From Microbacterium sp. zg-Y818 (lineage in GTDB: Bacteria; Actinomycetota; Actinomycetes; Actinomycetales; Microbacteriaceae), in assembly GCF_030246905.1 (NCBI RefSeq), contig NZ_CP126741.1:372001-436000 (forward strand): a stretch of 64,000 nt of DNA, read 5' to 3'. Numbering within the stretch: the first letter of the stretch is position 1; every line of letters begins with the position of its first letter. A program made the translations under genes and the position numbers. A model generated the notes under the pieces. It saw only the letters and a program-made list of their open reading frames with translations. It did not search any database and was not told the origin of the DNA. Shown one piece after another: positions 42,573-55,607 of this stretch.

Positions 42573-43886
42573 GTGTCCACCGAAGCCTTGACCGTCGCAG
42601 AACCCGCCATCGACCCCTCGTTCGAGAACGTGTGGGACGAGCTGGTCTGGCGCGGCCTCGTGCACGTGTCCACCGATCAGCAGGCGCTGCGCGAGCTCCT
42701 CGGCGGCGACCCGATCACGTACTACTGCGGATTCGACCCGACCGCTCCGAGCCTGCACCTGGGCAACCTCGTGCAGCTGCTGCTGCTGCGCCGCATCCAG
42801 CTGGCCGGGCACCGCCCGCTCGGACTCGTCGGCGGCTCCACGGGGCTGATCGGAGACCCGCGGCCCTCGGCGGAGCGCACCCTGAACACCCCCGAGGTCG
42901 TCGCCGAGTGGGTGACGCGCCTGCGCGGCCAGGTCGAGCGGTTCCTGAGCTTCGAAGGCGACAACGCCGCGCGCATCGTCAACAACCTCGACTGGACGGC
43001 GCCGCTGAGCGCCATCGACTTCCTCCGCGAGGTCGGCAAGCACTACCGCGTCGGCACGATGCTCAAGAAGGACGCGGTCGCGGCGCGGCTGAACTCGGAT
43101 GCCGGCATCAGCTACACGGAGTTCAGCTACCAGATCCTGCAGGGCATGGACTACCTCGAGCTCTACCGCCAGTACGGCTGCGTGCTGCAGACCGGCGGCA
43201 GCGACCAGTGGGGCAACCTCACGAGCGGCACGGATCTCATCCACCGCGTCGAGGGCGTCTCGGTGCACGCGATCGGCACGCCGCTGATCACCAACAGCGA
43301 CGGCACCAAGTTCGGCAAGAGCGAGGGCAACGCCATCTGGCTCGACCCCGAGATGTGCAGTCCGTACCGGATGTACCAGTTCTGGCTGAACACCGAAGAC
43401 GCCGACGTGGTGACGCGCCTCAAGATCTTCACGTTCCTCACCCGCGACCAGATCGCCGAGTACGAGCGACTCGTGGCCGAGGAGCCGTTCCGCCGGGCTG
43501 CGCAGAAGCGGCTCGCGCTCGAGGTGACGACCCTGGTGCACGGGCCGGAGGCGACCGCGGCGGTCGTCGCGGCATCCGAGGCGCTGTTCGGCAAGGGCGA
43601 CCTGACGGCGCTGGATGCCGCAACCCTGCGCTCCGCCCTTGAGGAGCTGCCGAACGCCCAGGTCACGGCCCAAACGACGGTCGCGCAGGCGCTCGTCGAC
43701 ACCGGGCTCACCACGAGCCTGTCCGAAGCGCGCCGGGCGGTCGCGCAGGGCGGGGTGACCCTCGACGGCATCCGTGTCGAAGACGACTCGGCGCCGGTGA
43801 CCGGCGGTCTGCCCGGCGGGGTGTCGGTACTGCGGCGCGGCAAGAAGACGCTCGCGGGGCTCTTCGTCTCACCGACTGCGGACTGA
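42573..43886 (+). CDS. tyrS: tyrosyl-tRNA synthetase
   Basis: 437 aa, GTG 42573. A class I aminoacyl-tRNA synthetase. The HIGH-type motif is PSLHLGNLVQ and the KMSKS-type motif is KFGKSEGNAIW. YCGFDPTAPSLH and QGMDYLELYRQYGCVLQTGGSDQWGN form the tyrosine and ATP pocket. A C-terminal S4 domain (LVDTGLTTSLSEARRAVAQGGVTLDGIRV) binds tRNA. No T-box or other leader is seen; the mRNA looks leaderless. Confidence 0.98.
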   Translation: MSTEALTVAEPAIDPSFENVWDELVWRGLVHVSTDQQALRELLGGDPITYYCGFDPTAPSLHLGNLVQLLLLRRIQLAGHRPLGLVGGSTGLIGDPRPSAERTLNTPEVVAEWVTRLRGQVERFLSFEGDNAARIVNNLDWTAPLSAIDFLREVGKHYRVGTMLKKDAVAARLNSDAGISYTEFSYQILQGMDYLELYRQYGCVLQTGGSDQWGNLTSGTDLIHRVEGVSVHAIGTPLITNSDGTKFGKSEGNAIWLDPEMCSPYRMYQFWLNTEDADVVTRLKIFTFLTRDQIAEYERLVAEEPFRRAAQKRLALEVTTLVHGPEATAAVVAASEALFGKGDLTALDAATLRSALEELPNAQVTAQTTVAQALVDTGLTTSLSEARRAVAQGGVTLDGIRVEDDSAPVTGGLPGGVSVLRRGKKTLAGLFVSPTAD

Positions 43887-43913
43887 CCGCGACGGCGACG
43901 GGCTGGTCGAGGG

Positions 43914-44762
43914 ATGCCGTTCACTCCGAGCCATGCCCTCGTCGCGTTGCCGTTCCTGCGCACGCCGCTCGTTCCGGCGGCCATCGCCGTCGGGGCGATG
44001 ACGCCTGACCTGCCGCTGTTCGTGCGGGGGACGCCGCTGACCTATGCAGTGACGCACTCCCGAGTGGGATTGCTCGTGACGGTGGCGGTGGCGCTGCTGC
44101 TGCTTCTGGTGTGGCGCTGCGTGCTGCGTCCGGCGGTACGCGAACTGTCGCCGCGGTGGCTGGCGGTGCGGTTGCCGCAGGAGTGGGACACGCCCTTCGG
44201 CCCCGCTGCGCGGAGCACGCTCGGTCTGTCGGGGGAGGGGCCCAGGCGCTGGGCGACGCCCGTGATCCTGGCCCTCTCACTTCTGCTGGGCGTGCTCAGC
44301 CACATCGCGTGGGACGAGCTGACCCATGCAGACCGCTGGGGCGTCGTGCTCTTCCCGGTGCTCGACGAGAGGTGGGGCCCCCTCGTGGGCTACAAGTGGC
44401 TGCAGCACGGCTCGAGCGTGGTGGGCATGATCGTGCTCGCCGTCTGCGCGACGCTGTGGCTGCGTCGTCGCTCGGTCGTCCCCATCGGTCCCGCTGTCGC
44501 CCCCGCCTGGGTGCGGTGGACATGGTGGCTCTCGCTGCCGACGACGCTGGTCGCGGCGTGGGGGATCGGGCTCGCCGTCTACGGTCCGCTCACCCCCGGT
44601 TTCGGTGTGGAGCATCTGGCCTATCGCATGCTGCCGCCGGCATGCGGAGTGTGGGGGGCGGTGACGATCGCCGTCGCCGTGGGCGTGCAGGTCGCGCGCG
44701 CACGCCGCGCACGGGTTGCGGGGGTCGCCGGCGGCGCGTCGACCCCGCCGACATCCGCGTGA
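43914..44762 (+). CDS. DUF4184 family membrane protein
   Basis: 282 aa, ATG 43914. The N terminus MPFTPSHALVALPFL...GAMTPDLPLF is typical of DUF4184 proteins, whose histidine and aspartate resemble membrane metal-dependent hydrolases. About six hydrophobic helices. SHIAWDELTHADRWGVVLFP and GYKWLQHGSSVVGMIVLA carry further conserved His/Asp. Function not established. It lies 27 nt after tyrS and just before the rRNA promoter. Confidence 0.85.
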   Translation: MPFTPSHALVALPFLRTPLVPAAIAVGAMTPDLPLFVRGTPLTYAVTHSRVGLLVTVAVALLLLLVWRCVLRPAVRELSPRWLAVRLPQEWDTPFGPAARSTLGLSGEGPRRWATPVILALSLLLGVLSHIAWDELTHADRWGVVLFPVLDERWGPLVGYKWLQHGSSVVGMIVLAVCATLWLRRRSVVPIGPAVAPAWVRWTWWLSLPTTLVAAWGIGLAVYGPLTPGFGVEHLAYRMLPPACGVWGAVTIAVAVGVQVARARRARVAGVAGGASTPPTSA

Positions 44763-44768
44763 TTACGG

Positions 44769-44824
44769 GCGACACGCCCGGGAGACAGGCCCGATTTGCC
44801 CGACCCCCGGATCCCACGTATTGT
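44769..44824 (+). promoter_or_regulatory. rRNA operon promoter P1 with GCGACACGCCCGRG elements
   Basis: GCGACACGCCCGGG (44769-44782), a diverged second copy GAGACAGGCCCGAT (44782-44795) abutting TTGCCC (44796-44801), 17-nt spacer, TATTGT (44819-44824). The same arrangement occurs at S10 and infA. Confidence 0.7.
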
Positions 44825-44904
44825 TTTCTCTGTTGGCCCCAAAGGGGAAAGCGAAGAGGCCGGAAGGCCCCGCTCCTCTCATGCAGTCAACATCCCCCAC
44901 ACTG

Positions 44905-44932
44905 GTTCACCTCGCAGAGGCTGTGCTAGTAT
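44905..44932 (+). promoter_or_regulatory. possible second rRNA promoter P2
   Basis: GTTCAC (44905-44910), 16-nt spacer, TAGTAT (44927-44932) preceded by TGTGC. It would start transcription near 44939, inside the P1 leader. Confidence 0.45.
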
Positions 44933-44939
44933 GGGACTC

Positions 44940-45270
44940 CGGTTCGAAGGAACCAGGTCAGGGACCACTGCTCGGCGAAAGCCGGCGAAGCGCCGATCTG
45001 GCACTGCGAACCACACAACAAACGATCACACGCCCTTCGGGTACGGCTCAACAGGCCTGACCGGAGGAGCATCCGATCCTTGAGAACTCAACAGCGTGCA
45101 CTTGTCAAATGCCAAATAACCTCGTCCCGGTTTTTACCGGGTGAGATTCCTTTGGATCAAAGTCCGATTCCCTTTGGGGGGTCGGCAACGGATAAGTCAG
45201 TAATGACATCCATTTGGTCAGTTCAAACTCGCTGTACACGACCTTATTCCGGTTGTGTCGGCACATTTCT
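44940..45270 (+). other. 16S rRNA leader with boxA-like element
   Basis: No coding region. It holds complementary GGTCAGG (~44956) and CCTGACC (~45056), the actinobacterial antitermination-type sequence TTGAGAACTCAACAG (45080-45094), and a CCCGGT/ACCGGG hairpin (~45128). Consistent with precursor processing and Nus-factor antitermination. Confidence 0.6.
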
Positions 45271-50333
<5,063 letters not shown>

Positions 50334-50438
50334 ACACCCGTTTGAGGTGCTACGCGTCCACTGAGTGGTTCTCGATGTACGGTCGAGAACCGCATGACAA
50401 CAATCTTTTGTTGTGTGCAGACTGAAACATCAATAGTG
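50334..50438 (+). other. 23S-5S spacer with processing stem
   Basis: About 105 nt. GGTTCTCGA / TCGAGAACC around 50367-50391 forms a 9-bp stem, probably for rRNA maturation. Confidence 0.6.
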
Positions 50439-50556
50439 TTTCGGCGGCCATAGCGAGAGGGAAACGCCCGGTCCCATACCGAACCCGGAAGCTAAGCCTC
50501 TCAGCGCCGATGGTACTGCAGGGGGGACCCTGTGGGAGAGTAGGACACCGCCGGAC
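50439..50556 (+). rRNA. rrf: 5S ribosomal RNA
   Basis: About 118 nt. Starts TTTCGGCGGCCATAGCG and closes with ACACCGCCGGAC, forming helix I. CGAACCCGGAAGCTAAG is the conserved loop. Standard third member of the operon. Confidence 0.95.
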
Positions 50557-50565
50557 TTCTTCCGT

Positions 50566-50597
50566 GAGAAAGCCACCCAATGTTGGGTGGCTTTCTC
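50566..50597 (+). terminator. rRNA operon terminator
   Basis: Near-perfect stem (50566-50580 / 50583-50597; effective loop ATGT) 10 nt after 5S rRNA, followed by TCGTT. Confidence 0.85.
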
Positions 50598-50731
50598 TCG
50601 TTAACGCGACGCTTTTGCGGCGTGAGCCCGCCGACGCGAGCCGGTGAGATGCGGCATCCGCCCGTCGCTTCGGTCGTCACGAATGTGCCGCTGAAGGCTC
50701 GCGCACGCGAATACTCACTCGGCGGGGACGA

Positions 50732-50737
50732 TAGCGT
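50732..50737 (+). promoter_or_regulatory. -10 box of a probable leaderless GNAT transcript
   Basis: TAGCGT, six bases before GTG 50744. No ribosome-binding site is seen. Confidence 0.5.
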
Positions 50738-50743
50738 GAAGTA

Positions 50744-51766
50744 GTGACTGAGCAGACCCTTGCAGACCGAATCGGCCACGCACCGGCCCCGGCGATGCCG
50801 CAGCATCCCGACGTCCCGACCTGGCGGATGGCGACCCCCGACGACATCGACGCGATCCACGGGATCGCCTCGGCCGCCGGCCGCGTCGACCACCCCACGT
50901 GGACGGTGCCCCGCGACGAGATCGCCGACACCTTCGAGATGTCGCACATCGACCACAGCCGCGACACCGTCATCGGGTTCGCCGCGGACGGCGCCCCGGT
51001 GGCGTACGGCAGCGCGATCGTGCATCCGTCGCGCGAGCTCCGCGTGCAGGTCGACATCTCGGGCGAAGTGCACCCCGCGTGGCGACGGCGGGGCATCGGC
51101 GCGCAGGTGGTGCAGTGGCAGTACTCGCAGGCACTGCGCCGGCTCGTCGAGTCGGGATCGACTCTCCCGGGCACGGTGCGCGCGTACGCCGAGGGCGCCA
51201 ACGATGACGCCGCGACACTGTTCGAGCGACACGGGCTGCAGGTGCAGCGCTGGTTCACCACCATGGAGCGCGACCTCTCCCAGCCTGTTCCGGCGCTCGA
51301 GGTGCCCGATGGCATCGTCCTCGTGCCCTACAGCTCCGAGCGCGCTCTGCAGGCCCTGGAGGCCCGCAACGACGCCTTTCGCGACCACTGGGGGAGCCTC
51401 CCCAGCACGAACGAGACCTGGCAGAAGTTCGTGGGCGGCCCACTGCTGCGCCCCGACCTGTCGACACTGGCCCTCGACGGCGACCGCATCGTGGCGTTCT
51501 GCCTCGGCTCGGTCAACGAAGAGGACTGGGCAGCTCTCGGCGCCTCGCACGTGTACATCGACCTCATCGGCGTCGTGCGCTCGCACCGCGGGCGCGGGTT
51601 GGCTCCGCTCGTCATCGCCGAAGCGCTGCGGGCGGCGGCCGCAGCCGGCCTCGAGAAGGCCGTGCTCGATGTCGACACCGAGAGCCCGACCGGCGCCCAT
51701 TCGCTCTACGAGCGCCTCGGATTCGCGGCTACCGAACGCGAGCGCGTGCTCGTGCGCGAGTTCTGA
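50744..51766 (+). CDS. tandem GNAT-domain acetyltransferase
   Basis: 340 aa, GTG 50744, apparently leaderless. Two GNAT folds. The N-terminal one has acetyl-CoA motif A as EVHPAWRRRGIGAQVVQ (~110-126). The C-terminal one has LIGVVRSHRGRGLAPLVIAEAL (~270-290) and the motif-B-like SLYERLGFAATER. Tandem-GNAT architecture resembles mycothiol synthase (MshD), but many other actinobacterial proteins share it; I cannot assign the substrate. It lies just after the rRNA terminator. Confidence 0.88.
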   Translation: MTEQTLADRIGHAPAPAMPQHPDVPTWRMATPDDIDAIHGIASAAGRVDHPTWTVPRDEIADTFEMSHIDHSRDTVIGFAADGAPVAYGSAIVHPSRELRVQVDISGEVHPAWRRRGIGAQVVQWQYSQALRRLVESGSTLPGTVRAYAEGANDDAATLFERHGLQVQRWFTTMERDLSQPVPALEVPDGIVLVPYSSERALQALEARNDAFRDHWGSLPSTNETWQKFVGGPLLRPDLSTLALDGDRIVAFCLGSVNEEDWAALGASHVYIDLIGVVRSHRGRGLAPLVIAEALRAAAAAGLEKAVLDVDTESPTGAHSLYERLGFAATERERVLVREF

Positions 51767-51918
51767 GGTCGGATGCCGCAGCCGGGATGCCGCGACGGCG
51801 ACGCCCCACCCGCGACCTCCCGCAACGCCCCCGCGAATATCAACGGCCCGACCCCGGGACGCGCAGGGGCGTCGCCCCGTAGGCTGACCGCAGGCGCACT
51901 GATCCGATGGAGGATGAC

Positions 51919-52764
51919 ATGAGCGAAACGATCGTCGTGGGCGTCACGGGTGCCCCCGCGGCCCGCAGAGCCGTCGACTGGGCCGTGGACCGCGCGGCAC
52001 ATCACCGCAACCACCGCGTCGAGCTGGTGAGCGTCGTGGGCGGGGCCATCGGCACCGTCGGTGAAGGCGCCGTGATGGACGTGGTGCTCGACGCGACCAA
52101 CCGCATGCTCCAAGACGAGGCGGATCGGGTATCGGGCTCGGGTGTGCCGGTGACGACGAGGGTGGATGCCGGCAATCCCGTCACCACGCTCGCGCAGGCA
52201 TCCGAGAAGGCGGAGCTGCTGGTGATCGGCAGCGACTACCGCGGACCGGATTCCGGCCCCGCGCGCGGAGCGCACGGCATCCGCATCGTGGCGGCATCCC
52301 ACTGCCCGGTCGTCGTCGTGCCCGACATCGAGATCCACGACCGCCGCGGTGTGGTGGTCGGCGTCGATGGCTCGCCGGTGTCGGAAGGGGCGATCAAGTT
52401 CGCCGCGGCCGAAGCGGACCGACTGGGCGAGCCGCTCACCGCCGTCTGCGTCTGGACGCCCGTGGTCACTCCGCGCACCGCCCCCATGGTTTACCCCGAC
52501 CTGTACCTCGCGAACATGCAGCGGGCCGCCGAAGAGCGCCTGGCGCTCTCGCTCGCTGGGCTGCGGTCGCAGTACCCCGACCTGGTGATCGAAGAGAAGG
52601 CCGTGCAGGGATACCCCTCGGAGGTCATCAACGAGCTGGCCGCCACCGCCAAGCTCGCGGTGATCGGCACGCATGGACGCAACGCTCTCACGCGGTTCCT
52701 GCTCGGGTCGGTCAGCCACGAGGTGCTGCAGCGCCTCGCGACCGTCACCGTCGTCACCCGCTGA
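51919..52764 (+). CDS. universal stress protein, tandem Usp domains
   Basis: 281 aa. ATG 51919 is preferred over 51907 because GGAGGA (51910-51915) precedes it. A TAGGCT hexamer at 51880-51885 may be its -10 box. Two Usp domains. The second shows the ATP-binding G-2x-G-9x-G-S pattern as VIGTHGRNALTRFLLGSVSHEVL. The first (VIGSDYRGPDSGPARGAHGIRIVAASHCPVVVV) is diverged and may not bind ATP. Such proteins accumulate in stress or stationary phase. Confidence 0.92.
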   Translation: MSETIVVGVTGAPAARRAVDWAVDRAAHHRNHRVELVSVVGGAIGTVGEGAVMDVVLDATNRMLQDEADRVSGSGVPVTTRVDAGNPVTTLAQASEKAELLVIGSDYRGPDSGPARGAHGIRIVAASHCPVVVVPDIEIHDRRGVVVGVDGSPVSEGAIKFAAAEADRLGEPLTAVCVWTPVVTPRTAPMVYPDLYLANMQRAAEERLALSLAGLRSQYPDLVIEEKAVQGYPSEVINELAATAKLAVIGTHGRNALTRFLLGSVSHEVLQRLATVTVVTR

Positions 52765-52787
52765 CCAGGGAGAGCGAGAGTGCTGAG

Positions 52788-52793
52788 TAGGCT
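52788..52793 (+). promoter_or_regulatory. -10 box of a probable leaderless truA transcript
   Basis: TAGGCT, six bases before GTG 52800. This supports 52800 over the adjacent GTG 52797 as the truA start. Confidence 0.5.
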
Positions 52794-52799
52794 GTCGTG

Positions 52800-53666
52800 G
52801 TGCGCATTCGCCTCGACATCGCCTACGACGGCACGCATTTTCGCGGGTGGGCCCGGCAGCCGCAGCTGCGCACCGTGCAGGGGACGATCGAAGACGCCAT
52901 CGCGCGCATCCTGGGCGGTGAGCCCCGGCTCGTCGTGGCCGGACGCACGGATGCCGGTGTGCACGCGACCGGTCAGGTCTCGCATCTCGACCTGACCGAG
53001 GCGCAGGCCGCCCGCCTGCAGGCCCGTCGCGGGCGCGGCGACAGCGCAGAGGCCGGCGCCGACGAGGCCGCACGGATCGCGGCCCTCGCCGGCCGCATCG
53101 CGGGGGTGCTGGGCCAGTATCCCGACGTGGTGGTACGCCGCACGAGCATCGCCCCGGACGGGTTCGACGCCCGGTTCTCGGCGACGAGCCGTCGCTACGA
53201 GTACCGCATCGCCGACGCGGTCACCGGGTACGACCCGCTCGAGCGGCATCGCACGACGACGGTGCGCACGAGCCTCGACGTGGCCGCGATGGATGCCGCC
53301 GCCCGCTCGCTCGTGGGCCTTCACGACTTCGCGGCGTACTGCAAGCCCCGCGACGAGGCGACGACGATCCGCACGCTGCTGGAGTTCGAGTGGCACCGCG
53401 ACGCGGCCGGCGTGCTCATCGCCCACGTGAAGGCCGACGCGTTCTGCCACAGCATGGTGCGCGCTCTCGTCGGGGCGTGCGTGGCGGTGGGCGAGGGACG
53501 ACTGAGCCCTGCCGACGTCGTCGAGCTGCGCGACGAGGGTGTGCGCACCAGCGAGTTCAAGGTGCTCGCCGCGCGCGGGCTCACGCTCACCGAGGTGGGC
53601 TATCCGGCCGATGACCTGCTGGCCGCCCGCGCCGCGCAGACCCGCAACCGCCGCGACGCGGAGTAG
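52800..53666 (+). CDS. truA: tRNA pseudouridine(38-40) synthase
   Basis: 288 aa from GTG 52800 (GTG 52797 gives one more residue). TruA isomerises U38-U40 in the tRNA anticodon arm. IRLDIAYDGTHFRGWARQPQLRTVQGTIE and the catalytic Asp in VAGRTDAGVHATGQVSHLD are clear, as is AFCHSMVRALVGACVAVGEG. An Ala/Arg-rich insertion (~residues 75-100) follows the catalytic loop. It normally follows rplQ; here it has moved beyond the rRNA operon. Confidence 0.96.
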   Translation: MRIRLDIAYDGTHFRGWARQPQLRTVQGTIEDAIARILGGEPRLVVAGRTDAGVHATGQVSHLDLTEAQAARLQARRGRGDSAEAGADEAARIAALAGRIAGVLGQYPDVVVRRTSIAPDGFDARFSATSRRYEYRIADAVTGYDPLERHRTTTVRTSLDVAAMDAAARSLVGLHDFAAYCKPRDEATTIRTLLEFEWHRDAAGVLIAHVKADAFCHSMVRALVGACVAVGEGRLSPADVVELRDEGVRTSEFKVLAARGLTLTEVGYPADDLLAARAAQTRNRRDAE

Positions 53667-53772
53667 CGCGACTGCGCCCGCCCGGCACCATGGGCGGTGT
53701 CGGATACCTCCCAGTCGACGCACGCGCAACCGTCACCGGGCGGCCAGCCGGCGGGCCTACGCTGGAATCACC

Positions 53773-54471
53773 ATGAGAGTGATCTCGTACAACCTGCGTA
53801 AACATCGTGCCGCCGGCGAGCTGACGGATCTGGTCGAACGCCACAGTGCCAACGTGCTCTGCCTGCAAGAGGCGGTGACCGCCGATTTGCCCCCGCAGAT
53901 CGGCGGCTTGAAGCTGGCGGGCTCCACGCACCGCAATCGGCTGGGCCTGGCGGTGTACTACCGCGACAACACCTTCCGCGCCCTCGAGGCGCGGTCGATG
54001 TCGCTGAAGAAGTCGCTGCACGACCGCGTGCTCAAGCCGGCCGAGGAGCGCATGCTGGGCGTGCGCCTGCGCGACATCGACAACAACCGCGAGTTCATCG
54101 TCGCGTCGTTCCACGCCGCGCCGCTGACGGCGCTGAACTCGCTGCGACGCCATCAGATCAAGGCGGCGCTGACCGAGCTGGCGAGCCTCGGCGAATCGCT
54201 GCCGATCCTCATGGTCGGCGACTACAACTACCCCGTGTTCAAAGAGAACCTGGGCCAGCGGGTGCGCGAGGCGGGCTACGAGCTGACGCTCAGCGACGTG
54301 CGCACGTACACGCGGTACAAGTTCTTCCGCGGCCACTACGACTTCGCCACGTCGGTCGGCTTCGACATCGAGCGGGTCACGACCCTGCCGCAGGGGCGCA
54401 GCGACCACCTGCCGATCCTCGTGACGGCCACTCCATCGGCGGTCATGCGCGCCAGCGAGGGCGCTGCCTGA
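53773..54471 (+). CDS. endonuclease/exonuclease/phosphatase (EEP) family protein
   Basis: 232 aa, ATG 53773. A TACGCT hexamer at 53758-53763 leaves a leader of only a few bases. EEP motifs: YNLRKH (Asn), LCLQEAV (Glu), SFHAAPLTALNSLRRHQ (His), LMVGDYNYP (Asp-Asn) and GRSDHLPILV (SDH). All catalytic positions are present, so it should be an active metal-dependent phosphoesterase. It could act on DNA, RNA or small phosphates. No signal peptide. Confidence 0.9.
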   Translation: MRVISYNLRKHRAAGELTDLVERHSANVLCLQEAVTADLPPQIGGLKLAGSTHRNRLGLAVYYRDNTFRALEARSMSLKKSLHDRVLKPAEERMLGVRLRDIDNNREFIVASFHAAPLTALNSLRRHQIKAALTELASLGESLPILMVGDYNYPVFKENLGQRVREAGYELTLSDVRTYTRYKFFRGHYDFATSVGFDIERVTTLPQGRSDHLPILVTATPSAVMRASEGAA

Positions 54472-54514
54472 CCGCACGACGCCGTTTTCGTGCGGCGCGG
54501 GGTGCGGAGTTTGA

Positions 54515-54606
54515 CGTGGGCAGCGTGGCGCCCCCCGACGCCACGCTCGCCCACGTGGTAGCTGCAGCCGGCCGGAGACCCCCACTTCACGGCCGGCTGA
54601 CAGCTA
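54515..54606. terminator. two hairpins between convergent genes
   Basis: Hairpin 1: 16 bp with one bulge (54515-54530 / 54539-54555). Hairpin 2: 16 bp with one bulged A (54559-54574 / 54590-54606). Together they probably end the EEP transcript. Confidence 0.6.
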
Positions 54607-54740
54607 TCCTCATGGCGAGGCAATCCCCACATCGCCACGTGGCTATTGAAGCGGTCCACAACGGGCCCTTGAGCGTCTTTAGATAACCTTGCGCTAGAAC
54701 TGGGGATGCCTCAGCGCACCCTTAAGATACCCGCAAAGAA
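54607..54740. other. convergent intergenic region with self-complementary, AT-richer segment
   Basis: No coding region. GAGGCAATCCCC (54618-54629) can pair with GGGGATGCCTC (54702-54712), enclosing the perfect palindrome GCCACGTGGC (54634-54643). It could be a structured RNA or a remnant. No promoter is obvious. Confidence 0.35.
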
Positions 54741-54774
54741 GAAGCGCCCCCGGACCGAAGTCCGAGGGCGCTTC
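54741..54774 (-). terminator. terminator of the LPTTG-protein gene
   Basis: 14-bp stem with one mismatch and a CGAA loop (54741-54755 / 54760-54774), 17 bases beyond the stop of the minus-strand gene. Confidence 0.75.
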
Positions 54775-54790
54775 TCGCTGAACGGGTATG

Positions 54791-55369
54791 TCAGACAGCA
54801 GCCTGCTGGCGGTGACGACGCACCGTGCTGGCGACCGCCAGGCCGCCACCGGCGAGCAGCAGGGCGCCGCCGCCGATCCAGAGGCCGAGAAGAGCGGAGG
54901 TGTCGCCACCGGTGGTCGGGAGGGTCTCGCCGCCCGTGCCGCCTGCGGCGGGGACGGACACCGACACGCTGGCGGTGACCGGGTTGCCGTCAGCGTCCAC
55001 GCCCGAAAGCACGATCGTGTAGGTGCCGACCGCGTTGCTGGGCAGACGCACGCCGGTGCTGACGGAGCCGTCGGCGGCCGCGGTGACCGAGCCGAGGTCG
55101 GCGGTCTGAACGGCGAACTTGACGAAGGCGAGCGAGGCGCCATTGGCGTTCTCGCCGGTGAGCGAGACGTCGACGGTCGAGCCGCCGGCGAAGTAGCCGT
55201 CCTCGACGGCGACCTGCACGACGCCACCAGGGGCGACGGTGGGGGAGGAGATGCTGACGTCGCCCTCCGGAATGACGTACGCGGCGTGGGCGACGGTGGG
55301 AACGGCGACGGTGAGGGCTGCAGCGAGCAGTGTCGCCGCCGTGGCCGCCTTGATCGACTTGATCTTCAT
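54791..55369 (-). CDS. LPxTG sortase-anchored surface protein
   Basis: 192 aa, ATG at 55369 with AGGA upstream. Signal peptide (MKIKSIKAATAATLLAAALTVAVPTVAHA), a ~110-residue beta-rich domain, and a sorting signal LPTTG followed by a hydrophobic helix and RRHRQQ tail. LPTTG fits class A/D-type sortases rather than the LAxTG class E signal. The domain core GENANGASLAFVKFAVQTAD recurs as GENGAGVTFGAAFVKFAITT in the protein encoded at 60778-61332, so the two are paralogues. No sortase gene is in the window. Confidence 0.9.
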   Translation of the reverse strand: MKIKSIKAATAATLLAAALTVAVPTVAHAAYVIPEGDVSISSPTVAPGGVVQVAVEDGYFAGGSTVDVSLTGENANGASLAFVKFAVQTADLGSVTAAADGSVSTGVRLPSNAVGTYTIVLSGVDADGNPVTASVSVSVPAAGGTGGETLPTTGGDTSALLGLWIGGGALLLAGGGLAVASTVRRHRQQAAV

Positions 55370-55415
55370 GGCTTCCTAGCTTTCGGTGGGGGGTTGCTCG
55401 TGCAGGTGCTCCCGC

Positions 55416-55450
55416 ATCAATTTTGATAGCTGTTTCATATCAATCTGATA
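55416..55450. promoter_or_regulatory. paired ATCAA-type operator candidates
   Basis: ATCAATTTTGATA (55416-55428) and ATCAATCTGATA (55439-55450), each itself palindromic, repeat with a 23-nt period in an AT-rich patch between divergent genes. The spacing of about two helical turns suits a dimeric or OmpR-type regulator. Confidence 0.5.
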
Positions 55451-55607
55451 GGGGCGTCTTTAGCCAGTATTGAGCACTGGGCAGTGTGGCGCAACTCTCG
55501 CTGGTTTCGTTTGTGTTAAAAGCGGCCGCTTCGAGCGGTCCGAGAGCGAAGCGGCGGCCGCCTAAACTGTGGCCGGGGTCCCCCCGGATCCGGTGACAGG
55601 AGATGAC

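Noticed and set aside
54671..55463. GCGTCTTTAG repeated on both sides of the LPTTG gene as insertion boundaries
   Set aside because: Only about ten identical bases at ~54674 and ~55454, with no extended direct or inverted repeats and no recombinase. Chance cannot be excluded.
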